Shown one piece after another: positions 1-8,272 of a stretch of 52,350 nucleotides of DNA. The notes beneath the pieces were generated by a model, which saw only the letters and a program-made list of their open reading frames with translations, was not told the DNA's origin and did no database searches. The translations under genes and the position numbers were made by a program. Positions within the stretch are counted from its first letter, which is position 1; each line of letters opens with the position of its first letter. The DNA is from Lentisphaerota bacterium (GTDB lineage Bacteria; Verrucomicrobiota; Kiritimatiellia; RFP12; UBA1067). The stretch is from the NCBI GenBank assembly GCA_015061665.1, contig SUWC01000013.1, positions 1 to 52,350 of the forward strand. The letters are read 5' to 3'.

Positions 1-3000
1 GCTGCAGCATGAAGTTGCAGCGACGCAGATACGGGACGAGCTTCTTCATCTCGGCGGCATTTCTGCTGCGCCTGTCGAAGAACGTGCCGAACCAGGGCCT
101 GACCGGCGGCTCGGACTCGTCGCCCGGCTGGGAGATTACCACGTGCAGAATAGTCGCGTTGACGCCCTTCCTGAAGAACTTGTCGGCGTATGGCTTAAGC
201 GACTCGAACGACCAGTCGTCATCCGCGAATTTCTTCCAGCTTCCGGCCGTGAAGCTCTCCGCGTAGATCTTGTTCTTTCCGCCAAGGCGCGCCGCGCCAA
301 GCGCCGCCTTGACCTCCTTCGCGCGCTCGTTCTTCGGCTCTCCCGCCCAGAACTCGGCGGACACCTCATCCGCCGCCGCGCCGTATGTCACCGAATCGCC
401 GTCCCATCCACCGCGCGAATGCGAATACGGCTCGCACCACGTGATGAGTCCGTTTTCATGCGCGCACCGCGTGAGCTCGCCCATGTACTCCTCGGCAATG
501 ATGTCTGATAGCTTTCGCGGGTCGCCCGCAGGCTTCACGACGCGTCCGCGCTCCCAGCTGTCGACGACAAGAGTGGTGAGCGTCGTACGCTCGGCAGGCG
601 GTATACGGCGGAGTATATCGCCGACGAAGGCGTCGAAATGGCGCCGCACAGCCGCGCGATTCGTCTTGTCCACCTCATAGCCCGTGGCGGCGGGCGAGCA
701 GGGTCCGTTCTCGGGATACGTTCCGTCGGGCGCGATCTGCGCGTCTTCCTTCGTGACCCACGGTCCTCCCGACTGCGACCAGCCGGGACAGTTGAAGATG
801 CCCATCTCGATGCCGAGCTCGCCGGCGGTCTTGAACGCCGTCCTAAGGCAGCGCCACCATTTCTCGCTTCTGAACGTGCAGTCGCCGAACTGCTGCCCTT
901 CCCACGGATTCTCGAACCGCGTGCGGTTGCGGATGTCCGTCGCGAGAAAGGCGCGCGTAATGCCGTTCTCCTTCATCCAATTAAGGTCCTTCTTCACCCC
1001 TTCCTCATCGACGCGCTCGTTCACCCAGTAGTAGTAGCAACCGATCTTCACGTCCGGCGGCGGATTCGCAAACCCCTCCCTAAGCGCCGCCTCGCACGAC
1101 GATGCAGACTGTTTCACAGAGACTTTCGCCTCGCCGCTATCGTATGACTTGAAGAACGGACGGAACGGCTGTGCGGCACCCGGATGGCACTTTACTGGAA
1201 CAAGCGTGAAGCCGCCGTGCAGCTTCTCGCCTGCAGCAAACACCTTTACGTCGCGCGGCCATTCGTACTTGTTGAACTTGTCGGCAAGCGCAGCATTGTG
1301 GCTGATGCGGATTCTCCCGCCGACGTTCTCGAGCGCCACATCGCCAATGCCTCCATCAGGGATGAGCACCACGCCTGTGCCATCGCCCCGCAAAGCGGCG
1401 AGCCAGCGGACATCGCGGCGGTTGCCGGGGAAATACAGGTCGTCCTTGGAGAGTTCCCACCAGCCGAATATGCTCTGCGCGTTGCTGAGCGTGTATGCCT
1501 CGAACGGGCCCTGCCCGACCCAGCGGACAGTCAAGAACGCTTCCGGCAGCGTGAACGATAGACCGGCCTCGACTGTGTGCCATTCCTGCGTCGCGGAAAC
1601 GGCGTATGAAACATGGAGAGAGCCATCGGCACGCGGCTCTTCCTTGACATCCGCCGCGAATCCTGCGGGCTTTTCGAGAATCGAATATTTCTTCTTGTTT
1701 TTCTTCGGAAGATGCGCAGCAGACTTCGACATCATCTCGCGCCTGTCCCAACGCGGCTCGAAAACGAGAGGCGGCAGCGTCCCGTTCGGCGTGGTCGTTA
1801 TGTCAACCTTGAGCGGCCAAGCTTCGGCGCAGACAATGCGATTCCCGCTCTTCTCTTCGACAAAAACGTAAAGCGCCGCAACATCTTCGGCAATCTCCGG
1901 AAGTTCAACCGTGAAGGATGAGCTGGCATGCGGCGGCACAGAACAGGGAATCGCTCCCTTCGCAATCTCATGGCCATCCAAAAAGTCGCATCTATCCTGC
2001 GCACATTGACTGGGGGAAGCGGCGTCCCGCCGCTTCGAGACAGAGGAATCTATATCTTTTGAACAAAGCGGCGAGACGCCGCTTCCCCCAGTTATCTGCC
2101 AGGTTATTTTCAGCTCTGAAAGGTCCGTGAAATCGTAACGGTTTTCAATCGTCAGCGTTTTCTTCCCGTCGAACGACATCTTGACCGGCGCGAAGACTGC
2201 GCGCGCCGCGTAGTAATCGACCTGCGGCGTGCGGTCCGCATACACGATGCCGTCGCAACCGTCGATGCCGTGCGTATCCCAGACGGTCTTTTCGTCTTTC
2301 CATGCGAGCCACTTGCGATCCTTTTCCTTCACCGCCGACGCCGGACGCGCAATGCCCTGGTCCTGGAACATCCAGATGCATCCACCCGCGCATTCGGGAC
2401 GCTTCCACATCTCCTCCCACGTCTCGGCGAGCGTGCCGAAGTCCAGCCCGAGGGCATGCGCGAACTCTCCGGCGAAAAGCGGACGGTCCAGGCGAGGCGC
2501 AAGCGCGCGTATCTTCGCTGCGTCAACGTAGTGGAAGTCGTAGAGCATTGCGCTCGGCGGCGCACCGTCGTCCAGCATCTTCTGATAGACGCTCGAATAC
2601 TGCGGATAGCACGTCGGGCGCGTCGGATCGAGCTGCGCCACCAGATCGCCGCATTTCATGCAGATGTCCGTGAGCGGATTCTCGTTGCCGACAGTCCATG
2701 CAATGACGCTCGGATGCAGCTTGTCGCGCGAAACGGTGAGACGTGCGCGCTCCTCCAAGACTTCGAGGTAATTCGCATCGCGAAGGTTCTTCGTGCCCAT
2801 TCCAAACGGCACCTCGTCTATTGCGTAAAGCCCCAGTTCGTCGCATAGATCAAGGAACGCCTCGTTCGGCGGATAGTGCGCGAGACGGACGCAGTTGAAG
2901 TTTCCGTCCTTGATGAGCTGGGCGTCGCGCCGCAGCTCGTCGATTGTGATGGCGCGTCCGTGGCAGGGACAGAGATCGTGGTGGTTGACGCCGTGAAGCT

Positions 3001-3838
3001 TGATGGGGCGTCCGTTCAGTTTCAGCACCGCGCCGTCGCGCGAGATTTCGCGAAGTCCGACGCGCTTTTCCACGCGGTCGCGTCCGACTTCCGCAACGAG
3101 CGTGTAGATGTTCGGCGTCTCGCAGGTCCATAGCCGCGCGTTCTCGACAACGCCCTTCAGCGGCGCGGCACCTTCGAGGACGGTCTTGCTGTCTGCATCA
3201 ACAAGCCGCAGGCGCACCGCGCTCGTGCCGTCCGACGCCGCAGCCGAAATCTCGACGGCGGCAGAACCTCTCTCCGCATCGACCTTGCAGGCAAGCGAAA
3301 GATCGGCGACGTTGAGGCGCGGACGCGAAATGAGCGTGACGCTGCGGAAAATGCCGTGAAGCACCCAGTCGTCGTTGCAGTCGAAGCCCCAGCCCTTCGG
3401 GTTCTTCAGCGTCTCCACGACGAGATCGTTCGGCGCGTCGCGCCTGACAAGCGCGGTGATGTCCAGTTCGTTGCGGTTGAACGACGAGCGGAACAAGCCG
3501 GCGTCCTTTCCGTTCACCGTTACCCGCGCGCCGAACATCACGCCGTCGAAGCGCAAAATGACGAGATCATCCGCAGGCCAGCCGGACGGAATCGCGAACG
3601 TGCGCGCGTAACGGCCGGACTCCTTCGCATCCGCTTCGCCGTAGCGCAGTGTCCCGACGCCCTGCAGTTCCCAGCACGAAGGAACCGGCATATCGCGTTC
3701 CACGCCACCTTGAAAACTGAAACGCCATGTACCATCAAGGGAAAGCTGCTCTTCGGAGAAGGTTGCAATCGGAAGCGCTGCTACAGATACCGCCAGCGCA
3801 ACGGAAACGGACACCATTCTTTTCATTGGATTGTTCAT
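1..3838 (-). CDS. GH2 beta-galactosidase-like / GH106-like fusion (C-terminus beyond window)
   Basis: The frame is open from the ATG at 3838 to the left edge (about 1279 residues seen). AGGAG lies 11 nt before the ATG. A signal peptide is followed by a GH2 sugar-binding/jelly-roll domain, an Ig-like domain and a TIM barrel. The acid/base is Glu386 in VGNEN and the likely nucleophile is Glu458 in AGEFAH. Ig-like and C-terminal Bgal-type domains run to about residue 900. From about 920 a second catalytic module begins, with a YYYWVN...VKKDLNWMKENGI start, an NCPGWSQSGGPW motif and DSWERG, which is typical of GH106 alpha-L-rhamnosidases. Residues about 583-610 are encoded by an inserted REP pair (2008-2092) that keeps the frame. 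It follows the GH27 fusion by 59 bp and is probably co-transcribed with it. Predicted role: secreted or periplasmic removal of beta-galactose and alpha-rhamnose. Exact specificities are inferred. Confidence 0.85.
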   Translation of the reverse strand, partial: MNNPMKRMVSVSVALAVSVAALPIATFSEEQLSLDGTWRFSFQGGVERDMPVPSCWELQGVGTLRYGEADAKESGRYARTFAIPSGWPADDLVILRFDGVMFGARVTVNGKDAGLFRSSFNRNELDITALVRRDAPNDLVVETLKNPKGWGFDCNDDWVLHGIFRSVTLISRPRLNVADLSLACKVDAERGSAAVEISAAASDGTSAVRLRLVDADSKTVLEGAAPLKGVVENARLWTCETPNIYTLVAEVGRDRVEKRVGLREISRDGAVLKLNGRPIKLHGVNHHDLCPCHGRAITIDELRRDAQLIKDGNFNCVRLAHYPPNEAFLDLCDELGLYAIDEVPFGMGTKNLRDANYLEVLEERARLTVSRDKLHPSVIAWTVGNENPLTDICMKCGDLVAQLDPTRPTCYPQYSSVYQKMLDDGAPPSAMLYDFHYVDAAKIRALAPRLDRPLFAGEFAHALGLDFGTLAETWEEMWKRPECAGGCIWMFQDQGIARPASAVKEKDRKWLAWKDEKTVWDTHGIDGCDGIVYADRTPQVDYYAARAVFAPVKMSFDGKKTLTIENRYDFTDLSELKITWQITGGSGVSPLCSKDIDSSVSKRRDAASPSQCAQDRCDFLDGHEIAKGAIPCSVPPHASSSFTVELPEIAEDVAALYVFVEEKSGNRIVCAEAWPLKVDITTTPNGTLPPLVFEPRWDRREMMSKSAAHLPKKNKKKYSILEKPAGFAADVKEEPRADGSLHVSYAVSATQEWHTVEAGLSFTLPEAFLTVRWVGQGPFEAYTLSNAQSIFGWWELSKDDLYFPGNRRDVRWLAALRGDGTGVVLIPDGGIGDVALENVGGRIRISHNAALADKFNKYEWPRDVKVFAAGEKLHGGFTLVPVKCHPGAAQPFRPFFKSYDSGEAKVSVKQSASSCEAALREGFANPPPDVKIGCYYYWVNERVDEEGVKKDLNWMKENGITRAFLATDIRNRTRFENPWEGQQFGDCTFRSEKWWRCLRTAFKTAGELGIEMGIFNCPGWSQSGGPWVTKEDAQIAPDGTYPENGPCSPAATGYEVDKTNRAAVRRHFDAFVGDILRRIPPAERTTLTTLVVDSWERGRVVKPAGDPRKLSDIIAEEYMGELTRCAHENGLITWCEPYSHSRGGWDGDSVTYGAAADEVSAEFWAGEPKNERAKEVKAALGAARLGGKNKIYAESFTAGSWKKFADDDWSFESLKPYADKFFRKGVNATILHVVISQPGDESEPPVRPWFGTFFDRRSRNAAEMKKLVPYLRRCNFMLQ
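2008..2092. repeat. REP pair (BIME-like) inserted inside a coding sequence
   Basis: Two inverted REP palindromes occur at 2008-2036 and 2066-2092. Each has a GAAGCGGCG/CGCCGCTTC-type stem with an outer CTGGGGG/CCCCCAG flank, and the two face each other across about 29 nt. The same pair surrounds the RAYT gene at 41857-42060 and 42826-42994. Here it lies in frame within the Ig-like region of the GH2 gene and is translated through without a stop. Confidence 0.88.
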
Positions 3839-3897
3839 TCTGTCTATACTCCTAAACGGATTTCTTTCCTGCCAGATCTGATTTGAGCATCACCTGC

Positions 3898-6800
3898 TCA
3901 CAGCGAGCCTTTCACAAAACGGCTTTCGCCGGGAGGGATGACGACGGACGATTCTGTAGTCTGGCAGCGCGTCCAAGGATCGATAACGACAGCTGACTCT
4001 CCGCCGAGATCGACTTTGACCTCATGCTCGGTATCATTCGCGATAAATGCAAGTTTCTCTCCGCTCGGGAGGAGGCGCGAGATGTGCGGCAGATTAAGCC
4101 GACGCGCGGGCGGCATTCCTGCGAGTGTGCGTCCTTCGCTGTCAACGACATAGCCGTAGCGTATTCCCTCAGGAGTCGTCCAGGCTTCCGCCGTCTTCGT
4201 CATCCGCGCGGCGGCATCGCCCGTCGCAAAATCCCAGTCAAGTCCGTCCAGCGCCTTCGGCACTTTGGACGCGATGATCTTGACCGGCACATCGTCACCC
4301 GCGTAGAATAGCGCCTCTGGCGCAGGATCACCCTGGCGCAGCATCCACGAGCAGAAGGCGATATAGTCCCAGAACGGACGCGACCCCTCCCACCACGGAT
4401 TGCTTCTGTTCAGACCGTATTCGCGCGGACCCGTCGGCACCTTCACGCCGCAGTCCTTCTTCGGCAGATGCGGAACGGCGCAGGCCGTCATTGCATTCAC
4501 GCCGAAGGCGAATGCCAGGTCGCAGCGGCGGCGCAGCTCGGGAATGGTCATCTTGTACGGAGCGTCCGTCATCGCCTCCGCGCTCGCGATCTTCTTTCCA
4601 TAGAGATGCGCGGCGCTCGACGTATCCTTCACATCGTACGCGCCATGCTTCTGGTAGCCCCAGAACTCGCCTTCAGGTATTGAGATGTATTTCTTCGAGA
4701 ATACGGAATCCGCAATCATGAACATGCCTCCGCCCGTCTGCGCGGTGAACGACAATCCATCGTCGCAGCAGAGGCGGTCGAATGTTCCGTAGTAGCGCTC
4801 GGCGATCAGTTCCACACACGTCCTGCGGAAATCGGCAAGGACATCCTCCGCGTTCTCAGCGACGCAATAGCCCGCCATCAGCGGAAGATACGGCCTGAGA
4901 TCGTAGCCGCGCCGCCGCGCAAATTCCTCCAGCATGTCGTCCGTCCAGTTCTGCGCACCAGCCTCGTGGCTGTCTAAGATTATGCCGGCGAGCGGAATCC
5001 CTTTCGATTTTAGCCTGTCTATGATGCGCTTCGTATACGACTTCCAGTGCAGTTCCGCCGCCGCGACGCTCATCTTGTCGCATTCAAGCCCCATAGCCTC
5101 GGGACGTCCGTGCTTTGTGCATCCGCCCGTCGGCACAGCGACAAAACGCAGCACCTTCCAACGTCCCGCAGGCAGTTCGCATTTGAGTCTGCGGTCAGAC
5201 TCGTCGAATTTCTCCGTGACGTCGCGAACGTCTTTCATATCGACGCAGACCGGCGTGTCGCCGCGCGAAACGAAATCGACGACCGCCGCCGTCTTCGCCT
5301 GCCAGCGCGGAATCTTCGGAAGTGAATTTGTGACGGCCTTGAGCGTCTTTTCACGATAGCCGTACATTCCGCCCGGATGCTGCATCGTGCTGGCGAGCCC
5401 CTTTTCGTGTCCGGCATACTCCATATCGACGAACATTCCGTCTGCTTCCGGTAGTGGAATCGCGAGCACGGCGACTGTCTTCTGCCAGCCGCGGTCCTTC
5501 GCGACAGGGAGCGAGAGCGTCACCTTGCCGCCGTTCGTGTCGCGGTCGATTACGGCAAGCGTTTTCATGGCGTGCGCTGGATCGATCCACGGGCCGCCCG
5601 CGACATATCCATTGCCCACGGCCGTCTCGAATGTCAGCCCGAGACGCGCCGCCTCGGACGCGGCAAACTCGACGCCATCCCACCATTCGTCGCTCCACAG
5701 CTTTTCCGCGTTCGGGTTCTCTCCGTGATACTGGTCGTAGTACACCACCCCGCCGAAACCGACGCGCTTCATCGCCTCGGCGTCCGCCGTAATCCCCTCA
5801 TGCGTCGTCTCGGTCTGTCCGAAGAACCACCACGCCTTCGGACGGCAGTCGTCGGGGATATGGCCTGCGCGCGGCGCCTCAGACGCCGCGAACGAAGCAG
5901 CCTCGGCGAAAGTGGCGACGCGCACGTCATTCTGCTCTTTTATCCATTGAAGATGTTTGCGCAGCTCATCCGGGTTCTCCCACGCGTCATAGCCACGCGC
6001 GATGCCGTGGATCATAAAGACCAGCCATTCTCCGTTCTTTTTGGCCTTTTCGACCATCTCGTTAATGCGCTCGGCGGTCATCTTGCCGCCCGCCCCCTTC
6101 TGATGCATCCTAAAAAAATGAAGGCCCGCTTCCTTCGCGATTCCGCGGACTTCAACCCCGTCTTCGCCGTTTTTCGCATTGTACGGCGCGGCGAAACTGC
6201 GACATTCAACGCCGGCATTCTCCTTGATGGCGACTTGGTTTTTTCGTATGTCATCAAGGATTGCCGTGCGATTCATTCGTGAATATTTCCCATGCGCCCA
6301 TCCATGACTGGCGATTTCCATGCCGCACTCCGCCATTTCACGGACCTGCGTCCATGTCATTGTCGGCGTGTGGGATTCCGCTTTTGACCGCATCCCGTCC
6401 GGATTGCCGATCTTCGAGCCGATGATGAAGAATGTCGCCTTCAGCCCGGCTTCGCGAAACATCGGATAGGCAAGTTCATATTGGTCGAGAAGTCCGTCGT
6501 CGAACGTATAGGTGACAATGCACTTCGGCGTGGACGCCTTTCGGGAAGGTACCGTTTTTATGAATTCACCTTCGGAAAGTTCCATGACTTCGCAGCCCGG
6601 CAGGCGCAAGGAGGCAGTAGTGCCAGGCGGGACGAGTTCGATATAGTCTATTTCAGGAAGGACTGCGCCGCTGTTCGAAAGACGGATTTCGTTGACTCCT
6701 GGATTCAGCCTCACGCGGGAGACATCGGAATGGACTCCATTGACGGAGATTGAGGGCTTTGCACCGTCGCCAAGAGCTGCTATCGACAGCTCGTACTCTC

Positions 6801-8145
6801 CGCCCTCCTCGCTCCACACGCGGCTGAAGACAATATCATTGCCGCCGCGTCCGCCAGCGCCTGAAACAACCACGCCGCCAGACGCTTCTTTAGACTCCCT
6901 GTAGTAGGCCGTCTTGGCCTCCGCGGCATTGCAGAGTTCCTGGTAGAGCGGCAAATAGGCGGTCTCTGCCTCGTAGCGCCGCTTCTCGCGCCTGTGGCGC
7001 CCCGAAACCTTGCGGACTGCCGCGCCATGCGGGGGGAGCGAAACGGATATCGCATCGCCTTTCGCATCCGCTGGATCAAGATCAAGTTCTTCCATCGTGA
7101 CAGACAGATCCTTCTTTTCGTCGCCGAGGTTGAGGAATAGCACCGCGCGCGTCGTGCCAAACGCTTCGCCGATGTCTCGCGCGAGGACGTATGCTTCGCC
7201 ATCGCGCCTGACGACATTCCCCTGCGGCTCGGCGACATCCTGGTTGAGCGCAATCAGCTCCTTGTCTGCAAGAAGTTCGCGAAGGCGCGCATCGGCCTTC
7301 ACCTTCTCAAGATCGCAGCCGATGAGAAGCGGGGACGACATGAAGCACCACGTTGCGAAGTGCGTGTGGTCTTCGACTTCCGTCATGCCGCGCCCGACCT
7401 CCAGCATGTCCATGTCGTTGTAGTGTCCGCGGCTGGCATATGCGCCGAGATACAAGTTCTGCCTGATGATGTCCTTGACAGAACTCCAGCGCGGACGTAT
7501 ATCGTGGCTGATGCGCCAGCTGTCCGCGAGTTCCGCCGCCCATGTGCCGGGGAAATCCCATCGGCATATGTTCATGCGCACACCGGGCTTCGCGGCGTCG
7601 ATTGCACGACGTATGGCGGTATAGCGCTGGCGTTCGTCAAGCGCCAGCTTGTCGAAATTCTGCCTGGGGTCGCCACCGCAGAAATCCACCTTGATGAAAT
7701 CAAAATCGTGTTCACGGAAATAGTAGTCTGCGTCTTCATCGTCATGAAGGTAGAAGCCGACTCCTATGCCGAATTTGTCCTTGTCCCAGAAACTGCCGCA
7801 CGTGTTCGCGCCGCCGTCCGAGTATATGCCGGCCTTTAGGCCAAGCGAATGTATGCCGTCGACAATCCCCTTGAGTCCGTTCGGAAATCGCTCGGGATGC
7901 GTCTTTAGCCGTCCTGCCGGATCTCGTCCGCCGAAAAAGCCGTCGTCGACATTGACATGGTTGTAGCCGCTGTCCTTCAGTCCCAGTTCCACCAGTAGTC
8001 GCGCCTGCTTCAGAATCAGCTGCTCGTTGATGTTGACGCGATAGGTGTTCCAGCTCGACCACCCCATCAATGGCGGCTGCTCATCCGCCGCGAGCGCAGC
8101 AGCGGCAATTACAACAAGGCATGCGCATGAAAGAATCTTATTCAT
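3898..8145 (-). CDS. GH27 alpha-galactosidase / carbohydrate-binding / CE4 deacetylase / GH106 fusion
   Basis: The protein has 1415 residues and a signal peptide (1-20). Residues about 24-380 are a GH27 domain with the nucleophile Asp154 in IKVDFC, the acid/base Asp215 in WRISHDI, and NDMDML at 243-248. Residues about 390-510 look like a CBM6/35-type beta-sandwich beginning YEAETAY. Residues about 540-755 are a NodB-type polysaccharide deacetylase with TFDDG (547-551) and the metal-binding SHGWAHG (613-619). Residues about 763-1415 are GH106-like, with WWFFGQTETTHEGI, GNGYVAGGPW and DSHEAGAQNWT (Glu1061 a likely catalytic residue). Four modules on one chain suggest concerted removal of alpha-galactose, acyl groups and alpha-rhamnose from one branched glycan. 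It starts 6 nt after a TATAAT box, so it is probably leaderless, and it likely leads an operon with the downstream GH2 fusion. Confidence 0.88.
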   Translation of the reverse strand: MNKILSCACLVVIAAAALAADEQPPLMGWSSWNTYRVNINEQLILKQARLLVELGLKDSGYNHVNVDDGFFGGRDPAGRLKTHPERFPNGLKGIVDGIHSLGLKAGIYSDGGANTCGSFWDKDKFGIGVGFYLHDDEDADYYFREHDFDFIKVDFCGGDPRQNFDKLALDERQRYTAIRRAIDAAKPGVRMNICRWDFPGTWAAELADSWRISHDIRPRWSSVKDIIRQNLYLGAYASRGHYNDMDMLEVGRGMTEVEDHTHFATWCFMSSPLLIGCDLEKVKADARLRELLADKELIALNQDVAEPQGNVVRRDGEAYVLARDIGEAFGTTRAVLFLNLGDEKKDLSVTMEELDLDPADAKGDAISVSLPPHGAAVRKVSGRHRREKRRYEAETAYLPLYQELCNAAEAKTAYYRESKEASGGVVVSGAGGRGGNDIVFSRVWSEEGGEYELSIAALGDGAKPSISVNGVHSDVSRVRLNPGVNEIRLSNSGAVLPEIDYIELVPPGTTASLRLPGCEVMELSEGEFIKTVPSRKASTPKCIVTYTFDDGLLDQYELAYPMFREAGLKATFFIIGSKIGNPDGMRSKAESHTPTMTWTQVREMAECGMEIASHGWAHGKYSRMNRTAILDDIRKNQVAIKENAGVECRSFAAPYNAKNGEDGVEVRGIAKEAGLHFFRMHQKGAGGKMTAERINEMVEKAKKNGEWLVFMIHGIARGYDAWENPDELRKHLQWIKEQNDVRVATFAEAASFAASEAPRAGHIPDDCRPKAWWFFGQTETTHEGITADAEAMKRVGFGGVVYYDQYHGENPNAEKLWSDEWWDGVEFAASEAARLGLTFETAVGNGYVAGGPWIDPAHAMKTLAVIDRDTNGGKVTLSLPVAKDRGWQKTVAVLAIPLPEADGMFVDMEYAGHEKGLASTMQHPGGMYGYREKTLKAVTNSLPKIPRWQAKTAAVVDFVSRGDTPVCVDMKDVRDVTEKFDESDRRLKCELPAGRWKVLRFVAVPTGGCTKHGRPEAMGLECDKMSVAAAELHWKSYTKRIIDRLKSKGIPLAGIILDSHEAGAQNWTDDMLEEFARRRGYDLRPYLPLMAGYCVAENAEDVLADFRRTCVELIAERYYGTFDRLCCDDGLSFTAQTGGGMFMIADSVFSKKYISIPEGEFWGYQKHGAYDVKDTSSAAHLYGKKIASAEAMTDAPYKMTIPELRRRCDLAFAFGVNAMTACAVPHLPKKDCGVKVPTGPREYGLNRSNPWWEGSRPFWDYIAFCSWMLRQGDPAPEALFYAGDDVPVKIIASKVPKALDGLDWDFATGDAAARMTKTAEAWTTPEGIRYGYVVDSEGRTLAGMPPARRLNLPHISRLLPSGEKLAFIANDTEHEVKVDLGGESAVVIDPWTRCQTTESSVVIPPGESRFVKGSL

Positions 8146-8151
8146 GGCTCC

Positions 8152-8194
8152 ATTATACCAAACACTACTTCGTCATTGCATACCCAGTCGGGTA
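8152..8194 (-). promoter_or_regulatory. GH27-fusion promoter with TACCC-N4-GGGTA palindrome
   Basis: On the minus strand TATAAT (8152-8157) lies 6 nt before the ATG. The inverted repeat TACCCAGTCGGGTA (8181-8194) lies 23 nt upstream of that box. If transcription starts at the ATG, the palindrome is centred near -42, the usual site for a class II activator. About 60 bp here resemble the promoter at 13664. Confidence 0.75.
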
Positions 8195-8272
8195 CCATTC
8201 AAGACACACACATCGTGCGCCCGGGCGGCACGGACGACCATCTGATGCTGCTGACGCGCGCTGGACACGGAC

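Noticed and set aside
1-3838. Apparent absence of a long gene, as only short frames are closed here
   Set aside because: One minus-strand frame is open from 3838 to the left edge with intact GH2 motifs; it only lacks a stop inside the window.
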